A stretch of 34,296 bases of DNA, taken from NCBI GenBank assembly GCA_048213135.1, contig PS015370.1:16686-50981 (forward strand), written 5' to 3'. Below the pieces are notes generated by a model, which saw nothing but the letters and a program-made list of their open reading frames with translations, made no database searches and had not been told where the DNA came from. Position numbers and translations under genes: made by a program. Shown here in pieces: positions 1-11,886 of the stretch; within the stretch, counting starts at the first letter, position 1, and each line of letters starts with the position of its first letter. The stretch is from Reclinomonas americana ATCC 50394 (lineage: Eukaryota > Jakobida > Jakobea > Jakobida).

Positions 1-2
1 TT

Positions 3-140
3 GTTGTTGTGCTGCCTGTTGACATGGGCGTCAGTGGCGGCGACTCTGCACCGAGGTCCATGGAGGCCGAGGAGAAGAGGCGTTGGGGGGCGAGCGGAGT
101 CGACATGATTGCGCGCGGCCCGCTCGCAACACCTGGTTGA
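3..140 (+). CDS. possible 3' end of an upstream gene (very weak)
   Basis: An open frame enters from the left edge and ends at TGA 138-140. The peptide is Gly/Ala/Glu-rich and matches no family I know. It could be the last exon of a gene left of the window, or chance. Another frame is also open for about 115 bases, so the call rests only on base composition. Confidence 0.15.
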   Translation, partial: VVVLPVDMGVSGGDSAPRSMEAEEKRRWGASGVDMIARGPLATPG

Positions 141-1391
141 GTGAGTGAACTTTCACCCGTTTTGAGAGAGAGAGAAGTCATCGTGTCGCAGAGGCCGGTG
201 TCGATAGGAGCACGGGGCTTGATAGCCGACCTTCTGCTCTACGCGTACGGCATGCACGGAGGCACACAAACATGCACCGCAGCGGAGATATGAGACTGAT
301 CTTGGCGTTGACATGCATGCGCAGATGCAGGATCCATCGTGAACGCTTTTACGCATAGCAGGCACACAGCTGATCCTCTGCCTTGCGATATGGCACTAAG
401 ATGGCGCCGTTGTCTGCATTACAGCAGCTCCTCTGTGCTCCGCGACAAATTTCGCGAGGTGGCGAGTAATCGGCGTTTCGTTTTTCTCCACGTGCAGAGC
501 AGCCTCTTCAGCGCCGTTTGGCCATATGGTGTAGAGCATGCACCCTGTTAAGACGAGCCGAGCTGCTGCGTCAGAGTCGGCAGCGTCACTGAGGAGGCGT
601 CGAATTACATGTGTCGATCGGCGAATTACGCAACGGCCTTAAGCGCTAGCTTGTCACCGCACTGTTTCCTTGTGAACTGCACAGCTGTGTGGTGCGCCAT
701 GTGAACGCAGTCACCAGTGAGGCGTACTGACCTGCAGGGAACCAACACGCGGAGCAACTCTGTAGCTGGCCATGGGCTGGAACGGCCACGGCCAATATTT
801 ATATTCCAGATCATGATCGCCCTCGAAGAACCGCTGGCAAACGTATTATGCCTTGCAGCAACGTCCCGTTGGCGTATACACGGCACGTTAGAGAAGGTAC
901 CTTCCATGTACCTTGCTGGAGGATAATCGACGAATGCATCGACTTTGAGCTGAATATTCGCTTGGCCAGTTTCACCCACGAAACACTGCAACCCAACGAC
1001 TGCTGCGCCGCTTGCACTGCCCATAGACTCTGCACACGGCATGCCACACATCTCCCCTCCACCTTCTCTCGCAGAGACTTGCATGAATCATGCAAGCGTG
1101 CATGTCGCGAGTGCAAGCACACAACCGTTACGGAAATCGTTCGCGGCAATTCAATCATCAGTCGAGAAGTCGCACGTTGAGCGCACGCTCTTTCGCTCAC
1201 TTTCTCTCTTTGCTTTCTCCACCCTCTGCCTCGGTGCCTCATCCTCGCGTGCGTGCAACACAGACCACGTGTCTGCGTGTGACCGCGAGCGCCGTGAGCG
1301 CACATCTTCCTTCTCCTCCTTTCTTGTCTCTCTCTCTCTCCTTGCTTTCAAGCGCGTGCGTGAGTGCACTGAATGATCGCCTCACGCGCAC
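141..1391. other. non-coding stretch upstream of the TIG/FN3 membrane protein gene
   Basis: All frames here are short and none shows family motifs or a convincing exon chain. The stretch holds CT-rich runs around 1190-1220 and 1320-1350, a GC-containing palindrome at 893-904 and a 19-base palindrome at 1078-1096. It probably contains the promoter and 5' UTR of the gene that begins near 1392. A TTTCGCG motif lies near 446-452. Upstream non-coding exons cannot be excluded. Confidence 0.5.
1078..1096. repeat. 19-base perfect palindrome
   Basis: The sequence reads CTTGCATG, then AAT-centred bases, then CATGCAAG: 9-base arms around a single central A. It lies about 300 bases upstream of the probable start of the membrane-protein gene. 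It could be a dimeric transcription-factor site. No partner copy was found. Confidence 0.4.
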
Positions 1392-4300
1392 ATGGTGGCG
1401 TCCAGCACCTTCTCTATGGTACGCGCACTCCACCTTCTCTCTTTCCTGTGTCGTTCACCATGCACTCACGATGACCATCTTCTTGGGTCATCACTGCAGC
1501 ACTCGTTGTTGTGTGTGTACTTGTCGTGGTACCACACCTGGCCGTCGCCGCCGACACCACACCACTGAGTAGTGTGACGATTACGGGCTCGATCGTGCTG
1601 GCCTCTGCTGACTCGCTAACATTCTCGCTGCGGCCTTCACGATCGTACGCGCCTGCAGACGGCGCCAGCCCAATGATCGAGGTACGCAGACTCTCTGTTC
1701 CTCTCTCTCTCTCTCGTGCATAGTCTCACACTGTGCTCTCCTCTCTGCACGCGCGCAGGTCCTTCCCGACAACGACAACGCCCTTGCCATGCTTCCCCTG
1801 AACCCCGAGCTGTGCCCTTGGTCGGGCGCCTACACCCTCGTCGGTAACTCCACCGACACCACGCCAACGGCAACAGCCGACTACGGCTTTGTGGTGTGCA
1901 CGTTTGGTGAGCAATGCCACACTGTTTCTTGCACCCCTTTCCACTCGTCCTCACCGAGTCTCTCTCCCCCCTTCCAGCTCGACCACTGCAAAGCACCGGG
2001 CTACCGTACACGCGCTTCCGTGCACGAGTTTCCACGGTGGCAGGCAGCGGTCCGCAGTCGCCTGCCATGAACTCGAGTTGCGACCGTTCCCGTTGAGTGC
2101 CTTCTCGCAGCTCTGAGTCACTCATGACCCTGCTTGCAGACGTTTTGTTGCTCGACACCTCGGTGTCGGCTGCCGTTCTGTCGCTGGCCGACAGCGTGCT
2201 CACCGTGTGGTTCAAGGCCAGTGATGCGGCGGACAGCAGCTTCGGCCTGTCGCCGCGCTATGAGGTGCACTGGCCGCCAAATAATGCGAGAGAAAAGTCA
2301 TTTTTACCCACAACACTCACCTCTTGTTTCCCCACCGTTACAGATCATGGCCATGTCTGATCTGGCCACCCCTCTACAACCCGTTGTGGGCACCGACTGC
2401 GTGTGGAGCACGAATAACACCGACCCGGTGACTTGCATGTTTGCACTTACTGACAATTACAACGCCACCAGCATGTTTGCTGCTCGAGTCGCCACAAATC
2501 AAGTGGCCGGCATGCCGAGCGCCACTTTTGCGCCAGGTTTCGTATCTCTTGCTTCATTTCCTTCAGCATTCCTTTCTTTCTTCCTCATTTTGGCGCGCAG
2601 TGCAAGTGTTGAATGTCGGTGGATTCGACAGCGTGCGCGTCGTCTCTGGCTGGGTGAACGCCATCACCGTGGTGGGTACCGGCTTCTCTGGTGGCGATCA
2701 GTTCCGCGTCATCTCCACTGCCTCGTCGTGCAGTGACGTCGCCGTCACCAACGCTGCGGCCGTGGTATACTTGCAACGCTCGTGGTCTGGCCACTCGATG
2801 CACGTGCTATCGCTCGTGGTCGCTGGCGAAGGAGAGTATCAAGTGCGTCAGGGTATTCTTGCGCTTTCTATGTTGTGCACCGACGCTCATCTCCTCTGTG
2901 CATGCACGCGATCAGCTATGCATGAAGTTCGCGCAAGGCACCGTGTTTAGCGCCATTCCGTCACCACTGTCCACATTCATGGCTGTGGCTCGTTGCGTTT
3001 TCGATTCATTTCTCTGCCCCTGTCCTCTTTGTTTACCATCTCTCTCTCTCCACACACACAGCCGCGGCCTACAACTCCACTCTTGTTGGTTTCACTGGCA
3101 GTCCGGCAGTTGATCCGCAACTCGTTGATGCCGCCATTGCTGGCAAGGGTGTGTGCATTTCTCGCGTTCACACCACCACTTTTGCTTCATCACTTATGTT
3201 GCTGCGTGCCTGTTCCTCACAGGACTCACCATCGACGATGAGATCGCCGTGTCGCGCAGCCCCACTTGCGCATCGAAAGAGATCACCGGCTTCACCATTG
3301 TCGGCGCCGAGCTCATTTCCCCGGAGCTACGCACCTTCCACATTGGCGCCAGTGTCGGCGGAACGTACTATCTGTGCATTCGTTTCCGTGGGTCGGCTGC
3401 GTTGACCCCAGTGGGAACTGCACCGTTCTTGGTCACCGGTGCGACAATCCCGCAATGAGTTAGAGGAGCACCTTGCATGCGGAAACTCACTCCACACCTT
3501 CTCTCTCTCTGTTCGCGTCTCCTTGCACTCCCGCAGGTATCGTCGCCAACATTGCACCGGCTGTTCTGCTGACGGACCGTGCCTCCAATCTCACCATTAT
3601 CGGCTCCGCGCTCACCTCCGACGACAAATTCTTCTTTGTCCGCAGCAACTGCGCGGCCGCCGATCCAGCCACCAACTCCTCCGGCGTGGAGGTGCAGGTG
3701 TTGCCGGGAAGAAATTCCACAGTTACTCAGCTGCAATCCACTGCACGTGGGCTCGGCGACTTTAGGCTCTGTGCTCTGTATGCCAACAGCACGCAACCGG
3801 TGGACACGGGCTTGTCGATCACTGCACATGGTTTGTTCGAATTGCTCTCTCGACATTGCTTTCCTTTACTTCCGCGTACTCACCTGCCCCCGTCCGTGGC
3901 ACTACAGCCGAATTGAACGGCATTGCACCCTCCATTACCGTGGTCTCCATGGCTGTCACTGTGTCGGTGAATGGTATTGGCCTGCGGCCGCAGTTCGGCT
4001 ACAAGTTCGTGTCGGTGTCGGAGAACGACGGTTGCGGTTTCCCGAACAGCGATGCCGATGCCGCCGCCCCGATTCACTCCGTAGCGACGGCCTCCGATGG
4101 ATCTGCTGCCACTCTTGAGCTCAGCACACCTGCCGTGGCCAGTACACTCTCGCTCTGCATGCGCGAATCCGTCGACGCGCCGTACGGGCGAACACTACTC
4201 TCGCTGACCGTGCGCAGTTGAGTCTTTTCGATCCGTCGCCCTCATGTTTAGCACAACTAACGTGTCCCGCCCGAACGCCACAGCTGTTGCGGTTGCGGAG

Positions 4301-7300
4301 AGTGTGTTGCCGTCCTTTGTGCGCGCCGGCGCCGGACTGATCAGCACCATCACACTGGTTGGCAACAATTTTGAGGAGTCGACGGCCATTCGTCTGGTAG
4401 CATTCGATCAGAGTGCCTCGTGCAACATGAACGGGGAGCCGAGCAATTCGCCTGCCGTTCTCTCGCTCACCACAGCGCGACCGACCTCCACTCACTTCCT
4501 CGTCACTGTCACTGTCGACTCACCGGGCAACTTTGTGGTGAGGCGCTGAGGGCGAACGAATTTTTGCTTTTTTGCACCCGACTTCTGATCCCCTCTCTCT
4601 TCACCACGCAGCTGTGCATCAAGCCAAGCGACATTCTACCGTACGAACAAGTCGGTGGTGTCATCAAGAGCATTCCCCGTTGCGTCTCAGTGTTCCTCCT
4701 TCAGTTTCTCTCCTCATCCTCATCTCACCTTTCTTCGCAGCGCAAGCCACATCTTCGTCGTTGCAGGAAATGCAGGCAACGCAGGCGAACTCGCAGCCGC
4801 AGGTGTTCCCGCTGACCGTCTATGGCAATGCACTGGATCCGACCGACAGGCTGATGGCTTCGGCGTTTGGAAGCGGCTGCGCTGAACTGCCGGCCAATGT
4901 GGTGAACTTGGCCACGCCGTTTGCCACCGCCAACAGCACCATGTACTCCACCACTATCTCGGCCACGGTCGGCGGCTATTATGAGCTGTGCGTCAGCTTC
5001 CAGAACCGCACGCCAAAGACTCGTGTGCTGTCAAGTGGACTTGTTGTGCGCGGTGCGTCGTCGAGAGCCAGACGGTCTCCAATCCTTCATTATCAGCCAC
5101 TCACCTCTTGTCGCACGCGCAAACTAGGTCTCGTGGAGTCGGTGTCGCCCCTGTCGGTGCCGGCCGACAAGCCGTCCATCGTCACAGTCCGTGGGTTTGC
5201 CTTTGCCGCGAACGACACTTTCATTGCGATTCCGGCGACGGCCTCGTGCACCTCCCCTCCACCAACGGCCACCACCACGCTGATTCGAGATGCAAGCCAG
5301 TCGACACCCACAACTGTGGTGCTGACACTAACGCCGGTGCTCGGTGGCACTGTCGATGTTCGACTCTGTGTGCGATACTCTGGCGTTTTGGCACCGGTCG
5401 CGGCGACGACATCCATTATCTCCGTTGTCCGTTGCGTTTCTTCATCCACTGATTGTTCACTAGCGCACTGCTCATTTTTGCTGACTTCATGTTGTACAGC
5501 GCGCCTCGACAGTGTGTCACCACTTCGCATGCTGCGCAGCAGTCGCACCACCATTACCGTCCGCGGCGTCGGTCTGCGATCGACTCTGCAGCTGCGAGCG
5601 GTGATGGCCGACACACCAACCGGCTGTGGCAACTCGACCAGTCTGATCGACTCGGTGGCGGCGTTCTCGTTGACCACTGTGGATCTGTCGGGTGAGACAG
5701 CGTCGTTTATCATGGAGCCACTGCGCTCTGGTTCGCTTCTGCTGTGCACGCGAACCAACCAGTCGGCGACATTCACGGCGCTGCAGCCCGGCACTGGCAT
5801 GACCATTCTTGGTTGGTGTAGACGTTGGGAGGGGCTGTGCGTGTGTGTTTCTGTGATTCGTTGACTGATGAGCTTGCAGATTTGGTGACCTCCATGAGCC
5901 CGCTGGCCCTGCGTGCCGGTACCGATCTGGTGAATCGTGTGACTCTCGCCGGCAACATGTTCCGTCCGGACGATATTGTGGCGGTGGGCGATCCCAGCTT
6001 GCCGTGCTCCGCCGTCAGCGCAATCGCTCTCTCCATGCTGGTGTCGAGTCCTTTCAACGGGAACAACACGCTTGCCACGGCGACACCGCCACCGTTGCAG
6101 CCCATTGCACCATCACGGCAGTCGAGCGCGGCAGTGACGTTTGTCAATGTCACATCCACTACCGACACGATGCACACTGTCGACGTTGTCGTGCGCTTGC
6201 CTGGCACTTACACGGTCTGGCCTCAATCAGTCTCGTTGTGGAGATTTGCCTGCATGGTCCTCACTGAACATCACGATGCAGCTGTGCGTCAAATCCGCTC
6301 TGCTGAACACCTTTATCGTGCCAAGCAGCAATACCACTCTGGTGGCGCTCCTGCGTTGCGTCACTCTGCATCTCACTTCCCCCGTAAAATGTCATGCTCA
6401 CTGCGCATCGCATGCACAGCCTCTGCCTCCACAACCGTCACAGAACACATCATTCCCGTCAGCTTGCCGTCGCCTTCCCCGCCATCCATCGTGCCGCTCA
6501 CCCTGCAAGGCGTCATGTTCACGCCTGCAGACACATTCAGTTTCGTGGACGCCTCGACTGTTGGCGGTTGTGCTCTGCCGGGCAACTCGACTGCACGTGT
6601 GGTAGACGCCACGTTCAAGTCCAACACCACGTTTGTGCTCTCTGTGGCCGCCACTGGCGGCGGACACGTGCAGTTGTGTGTGCGCTTTGCGTTGCGCGTG
6701 CAGCCTGAACCGGTCGCCGAGGGCGAATTCATTTGTCGAGGTGCGTGTGATTCGTGATCTGCACCATTGCTGGATTCTCCTTCTCACTTGCTCTCTGCAG
6801 GCGCGTTGCGCTCCATCTCTCCCACGAGCGCGGTTGCCACGACAGTGGCACTGCCGGTCACATTCTCGGGATACGGCTTCACATCGGCCGATATTGTGAT
6901 CCTCATTCGCCTGGCGACCCCGTCCGCTGCCGTCTCCTGTGGCACACTGGCCACAGCAACAACACCGACCACCGACATGTTCGTGGCCTCGAGTGTGGTG
7001 GCCGACACCGCCGGCTTGGTGGCCGTGGTCACGTTTGGCCAGCTATCGGTGCCCGGTGGATGGTTTGGAGTATGCATTGGTGCGGCCGGTAGCAGCATGT
7101 TTGCCGCGCAACCGCAAGTGGTGTTCCAAGTCAAGCGTGCGTACCTCGATGTTTTTGGTGAGCTTCCACTTGTTCCTCTATTCACTCACCACCTCTTGCA
7201 TGGCGTCTCTTGGCAGCATCGTACACGTCGGTGCTTCCGCTGCAATTCGACACCATGTCGCCCGCACCCTTTGTCATCACTGGCGTGGGCCTGTACAAGG

Positions 7301-10300
7301 GAACGAGTCTGCGCTTTGTGCACGACGCTGGAGCCGGTAGCTGCGGTGGCACTGCGGTGGTAGACGCAACATTGCCGACGATCAGCGGCATCACAATGCA
7401 GCCCGACGGCACTGCGCTCTCCGGCACTTTTTCGGCCATCAAGAGCGGCAGCTACCGCTTGTGCGCACTCGCCGACATTTCGTTCGAGTGGGTAGCGATG
7501 CCCAGCACGGTGTCTGTGGTGGCCGATTCCATTGTGCCCACAAACGTTACCGTCACTGGCATTGTCGTGGACGGCTTTGTCATCTCGTGGGACTCGCGAG
7601 TGTCCAACAGCACCAAGAGCACGATTGATCGCTTCTCGGTCGTTTTCTCCACCCCCGGCTCCACTGCGGCCACCGAGCTCACCGCCGCGTTTGACGTGAC
7701 ATCGGTTCGCCAGTCGGTACGTTGCCCGACGTGCGACGACAGTCCCACGCATGCATCTCATTACTTAATTTGATGTTCTTCCCCTGTGGCAGCTGCGTGT
7801 CACCGGACTGGCCTCCGAGACGTTTGTGTCGTCGCTGCGTGTGTACCCGTGGATCAAGAGCACCGGAAAGCGCTACAGCGATTACGGGGAACCGTCACCC
7901 AACTCGTTGACCACGCTCACCACTGGCACGTTCAAAATATGATTGTCGGGTGATTGCAAGTGGCTCTGCTTATGACTAAAGTCTCTGTTGTCGCGCAGCT
8001 CCGACTGCGGCACCCGCCGATGTGAAACTGTCTGGCATGACCTCGGAGCCACGCAGCTTATTGCTGCAGTGGAGCGCTGTCACCATTGTCGGCTTGACGA
8101 CCAAGTTCAACTATGTGGCGCAGTATCAGCGTGTTGGAGGCTCCGCGTGGCTCCCCCAGAATCCGGTACCCATTGGTCAACTGAGCACGAAATTCATGGG
8201 ATTGTTGGCCGGTACGGGCATGTGAAGTGGTGCAGACAAAAGGGGTAGATGATTCATTCAATCTCTGCATTCGCTGCAGGTGTGTCGTATCGCGCGCGCG
8301 TCAAGGCCGTGTCCAATGGAGGCGACGGTCCGTGGTCATCGTTGGCCACTGCATCCACAGCCACGGATGGTAATTTGCGAAGTCTTCTCTCGCCTTCCGT
8401 CTAGTCGTCTCTGACACCAATGCCCTTTGCACAATGCAGGCTCACCTCTGCCTCCGACGAATGTGACTGTCAGCACAAGCCCAGTGCGTGTGGCCTGGCA
8501 ACAACCGACAGCACTCTCCACCATCACCGTCGACTCGTTCCTCATCGTCTTCTCTTACTCGGGGTGAGTTGTGCAAGAGTCGAAAGTCACAAACCCTGCG
8601 CACTTGCATCTCATTCATCAGTGCAGTGGTGCCGAGACGCGTGTGACAGTACCCGACGCTGCGGCGCGGTTCTTCTTGCCGACCGTGGACAAGCTGCCGG
8701 TCGGCATCGATATTGCGTGTCGCATGCAAGCCATTGCCGGCAACAGCCAGAGTCCGTACTCGGATGCTGCTGTCTTCCAGCTGGCAGCCGCCAGCACGGC
8801 TTCGGGACCCTCACTGTTCCTCACCTTCCCCGATCCGTCCAACCCCACGGGCTTGTACGATGGCTCACCGGTTGGTGGCCAATTGATGCTCACCGACCAG
8901 TCGGTGGCCGGCGGCACGGCCAACATTAACCTGTTGGCGGCCGGCGATGCACTGCAGTTGCGCACAGTAACTTCTTGTGAATTACTGGGGGAAACGAAAA
9001 AAACACTCACCTCTGAGCTTGCGGCAGATTCGACACTGGCGGCGTGGCGCTGGTGCAGCTGTCAGTGACGACATCTGCAACGGTGAGTTTGAGGGAGTAC
9101 ACAACGTCCCTCCGTCGTGCTCGTCTAACGCCCACATTCCAATGCTCAGGCGGGCTCCACTGGCACTCTTGTTCGCTCTTTCGACTTGAGTGCTCGCGCC
9201 GTGTCCATCTCCAAGATGACGACCTCGTCCATTGCGACACGTGACACTGCTCCCGCTGCTGGTGCACCAAGTGGCAGCAACGCGTGGCGTCAACCGCTGA
9301 CGCTGACCGCCACCATTTCGCCACCGGTGCGTTTATACTGCGGTGTATGCGCTGAGGGCCACCGAACTCATGCATGGTTGCGCGTGCGCAGAGTGAGACT
9401 GCAGCTCTCATGGTGTCGACCTCGTCCGGTGGATGGGTGGGTGCCGACGGTCCCTTGTGCTCCAATTTCCCAGATGCCCCCAGACCCTCGTACGACAAGG
9501 CGTCCGGTGTTCTGCAGGTGCCGATTTGCGGTGCCGGCTCGTTTGGTCTCATGCGCAATGTTGGCGTCGTCACTCGTGCGTTACTCGATTCCCGTGCTTG
9601 CTGTCGAACGCCGCCACTCACATAATGGGCCTCCATATCACACAGCTCCACCCTCCAACTCGGGCGACTCGGGGAGCGGCACCAACGGCAACGGTTCCTC
9701 CGGTAGCGGAACCACGCAGTCACTGGCCAAACCCTGGTACCGCAGCGCCGGTGCCATTGCCGGTATCAGCGCCGGTGCGGCGGCAGCCTTTGCTCTCATC
9801 ATCCTTCTCATTGTGGTGATTGTGAGAAGACGCCGTGCCAAGCGCCTGGAGAGCAACAAAGTTGCGCGCGCTCGCACACGTGTGTATACGCACTTTAGCG
9901 ACCAGCAGTCTCACTCTTCTTCCCGCGTGTGTTCGCACAGGCTGGACTCACGATCACTGCGGCGGACGACCCCAACGGTGCCAACAAGTGGCCGATTCGT
10001 GACGAGAGGCGACACTCGGCGATCGGCTTGCTGGATCCGACAAGCCTCCACAGTCCCATGGCTGGCGCACAGCCGCCGGCGTCGCCAAGCGCATTCAAGC
10101 ACCTCAGTACGCCCAAGTTGGTGGCGGGGGCAGCCGGCAGCGATTTGGCCACGGAGAGTGGCTCCGAGTCGACAAAGCGCGCCACCATGATGCAGACGCT
10201 GAGCGACATGTCGACGACACATCCGTCGAGTGCCGGCAGCTTCGGTTCCATGTCACGCGACATCAACTCGGAGTTCGCCCGGACGCCAGGCAGTCAGCCA

Positions 10301-10843
10301 CCTCACGACCACGCGCCGCATCACATCGGAACGACGTTTGTCACTTTCGACTTTGATGGCATGACTGCGGACGACTTGCCGAGTGAGTACCTGGAGACGC
10401 TGGCCGACTCGCCAGTCGGCGACGGTCACGGCGGCGACGGATCGAGTGCACCGGCTATGCTAACACCACAGCCAGCCACTCCCTCCGGCACCTTCATGCG
10501 ACCAATGGCCCTCTCGCCACGCACCATGGCCGACGACGGGTGGACCGTGGTGCGCGAGGACCGCAACCTCTCGCCGGCCTCGGCCGCCGCCTTGGCACGT
10601 CGTCAACATCACCACGGTTCGTCGGGAAGCATCAGCCCCGCCGAGAGCGAAGACGTCGCCACGGCGTCGTGGGCTCACGTGGCGCCACCAGCCACGGAAT
10701 CAATTTTGGATGTCACTCGCACGCGACGAGCAGTGGCGGCCACCACCGGCGGCCTGCCCAGCGGACGCAACAGCGCGCGTCCCTTCCAGACCGGCACCTC
10801 TCCACCCAAGAGTCGCGTACCGGTCTTCCTCAAGCCGCAGTGA
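1392..10843 (+). CDS. large type I membrane protein with TIG/IPT-like repeats, fibronectin III domains, one TM helix and a cytoplasmic tail
   Basis: About 32 exons encode roughly 2,400 residues. The N terminus carries a long hydrophobic signal sequence (Leu/Val-rich, ending in AVAA before DTTP). The ectodomain has an unclear N-terminal part, about twelve repeats of roughly 90-110 residues, then three FN3-like domains and a membrane-proximal region. A single transmembrane helix is encoded at about 9749-9826 and followed by RRRRAKR, a stop-transfer signal. The tail ends at TGA 10841-10843. The start is uncertain: my best model puts ATG at 1392 and a 50-base intron (1450-1499) before the second exon, because the hydrophobic frame has an in-frame stop upstream. 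Such an architecture suggests a cell-surface adhesion or receptor protein, which is inference. No enzymatic domain was found in the tail. The next gene converges from the other strand 124 bases downstream. Confidence 0.8.
2601..7530 (+). repeat. array of about twelve TIG/IPT-like protein repeats
   Basis: Each repeat starts with a pattern like SVSP or SISP, continues with a hydrophobic strand and a G-x-G-F-like turn (for example TVRGVGL, TLAGNMF, TFSGYGF), has a Cys about 30-40 residues in, and ends with G-x-Y-x-L-C followed by V/I/M and K/R. Repeat starts fall near 2601, 3062, 3537, 3908, 4284, 4741, 5128, 5500, 5880, 6420, 6801 and 7217. The paired cysteines suggest one disulfide per repeat. 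The beta-strand pattern resembles IPT/TIG immunoglobulin-like domains, but I assign that family only by pattern. Almost every repeat is bounded by phase-1 introns. Confidence 0.7.
7531..8790 (+). other. three fibronectin type III-like domains
   Basis: Three modules follow the repeat array. The second (exons 7999-8211 and 8280-8369) is the clearest: a Pro-Ala-rich start, a conserved Trp (LLLQW), then YRARVKAVSNGG and a WSS motif, as in typical FN3 folds. The third (8440-8563 and 8627 to about 8790) starts PLPPTNVTV, has VAWQQP and ends CRMQAIAGNSQSPYSD. The first (about 7531-7925) has SIVPTNVTV and FVISW but a weaker C-terminal half. FN3 modules usually mediate extracellular protein binding. 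Confidence 0.75.
7926..7998 (+). other. probable GC-AG intron
   Basis: The frame of the first FN3 module hits TGA just after 7940, and the next module needs a phase-1 junction at acceptor 7997-7998. No GT in the correct phase exists between the last good codon and the stop. Using GC at 7926-7927 (context ACTG then GCACGT) joins the two modules in frame as TTLTTAPTAAP. A sequencing error is the main alternative. Confidence 0.4.
9646..10843 (+). other. TM helix and cytoplasmic tail of the membrane protein
   Basis: A Gly/Ser linker precedes a helix rich in Ala, Ile, Leu and Val, then four arginines. The exon 9941-10843 encodes a tail of about 300 residues, rich in Ser, Pro, Thr and His, with many SP and TP dipeptides that could be phosphorylated by proline-directed kinases. 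No kinase, phosphatase, death or TIR domain is visible, so any signalling would depend on recruited partners. Confidence 0.75.
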
Positions 10844-10967
10844 GCAACAGCGAAAACGAAAACAAGAAGAGCATGTGTGCAGCGACGCCACCAGCAGCTG
10901 CAGTATTAGTTTGTGTGTGTATACGATGATGCATATTGGCACTCTAAAGCAAAACAAGCGGGGAGGG

Positions 10968-11886
10968 TCACTTGGTCTCCTCCTGGAGGGTGGGAGCAGG
11001 AAGTGAGGTCATGGTCAGCGATGTTGTGCTGCATGAGTCGCACCTCTACATCCCAGCCGTCGTCTCTCAGCTCCTGAATGAGTTCCGCGGCGCGCTGTTT
11101 GGGCAGGTGAGAAGGGAGGGTGAAGGGGAAGGGAGAAGAGGGGAAGGGAGGGGAATGGGAAAGGGAAGGGAGGGGAAGGGGAAAGGGAAGGAGAAGAGGA
11201 AAGGGAAGGAGAAGAAGAAAAGGAAGGCAGGCAAGGGAAGGTAAGAGACGAGAGAGTTCTGCAGACAGAGACAGGCACAGAGGGAGAGAAGGGAGAGTGA
11301 CGCAACGTCATCGGCAGGTGATGAGTGTGATTCTGCAGGCTCCGCATCTCCATAACGCGACCGATAGGCAAAGAAGAGTGCAGTGAGGGAGCCCACCAGG
11401 AGGAGCACAGCACGTGCGCCACGCTGTACGTGAGAGACAGAGACGCACACACAAATGCAGAGGGTGAGACAAGGCGACAAGAGGCAATGCATTCTGGATG
11501 TGCATGTGCAAAGACCTTGGTGACTTGGCGCACAATACCCATCGCCTCCTCAAAGTTCTTGTCGGGTATGGGTGCACTGCTCATCTCCCCTGACGCCACA
11601 ACTGAAGACACAAGCACACGAGAGACACAAAGAGACAGGACTTTTTTTACTAATCGGAGCCTCGTCGTCACCTGGCACCACTCTCCAACCGCGACGATAC
11701 AAAGCCTGCACAACCACAAGCAACATGTCAGTCAGCTACTTTCCCCTGCTCTATTTGCTCATGTGCTTGTGGAGCGCACCTGTGAGCTCGGCCACTTGTC
11801 GACGTTCCTCTTCTATCTTGACGCGCAGCTTGGCCTGTCGTCGCTCCTCCCGTGCCTTTTTGCGTGCCCGCTCCTCTCGTTCTCGA
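10968..11886 (-). other. C-terminal coiled-coil and hydrophobic segment downstream of cyclin H
   Basis: The exon at 11886-11796 encodes a highly charged Arg/Glu/Lys helix. Two small exons follow, then 11423-11307 encodes AVLLLVGSLTALFFAY, a likely membrane span of 16-17 residues, followed by an acidic Ser-rich stretch. The last exons encode RAAELIQELRDDGWDVE and a short end with TGA at 10970-10968. All junctions keep frame, but the donor after the charged helix (GTGGCC at 11795) is weak. This could be a tail of cyclin H or a separate membrane protein whose first exon I cannot find; no in-frame ATG lies just upstream. Confidence 0.45.

Larger units (their letters stand above)
1392..10843 (+). 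other. exon model of the TIG/FN3 membrane protein
   Basis: Exons: 1392-1449 (weak), 1500-1681, 1759-1906, 1978-about 2090, 2140-2264, 2344-2536, 2601-2842, 2916-2991, 3062-3148, 3223-3438, 3537-3830, 3908-4216, 4284-4537, 4612-4678, 4741-5052, 5128-5430, 5500-5811, 5880-6214, 6282-6354, 6420-6740, 6801-7136, 7217-7716, 7793-7925, 7999-8211, 8280-8369, 8440-8563, 8627-8956, 9028-9082, 9150-9326, 9392-9575, 9646-9860, 9941-10843. Acceptors are nearly all CAG. Donors are GTGCG, GTGAG, GTACG or GTTGCG types, except a probable GC donor at 7926. Frame is kept across each junction listed. Confidence 0.65.

Noticed and set aside
141-1391. Several 70-160-codon frames on both strands in the left flank
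   Set aside because: They overlap each other, lack motifs and do not link into exon chains.
5093-5806. A 237-codon - strand frame inside the TIG-repeat gene
   Set aside because: It crosses two well-supported introns and lies antisense to clear repeats; no motif found.
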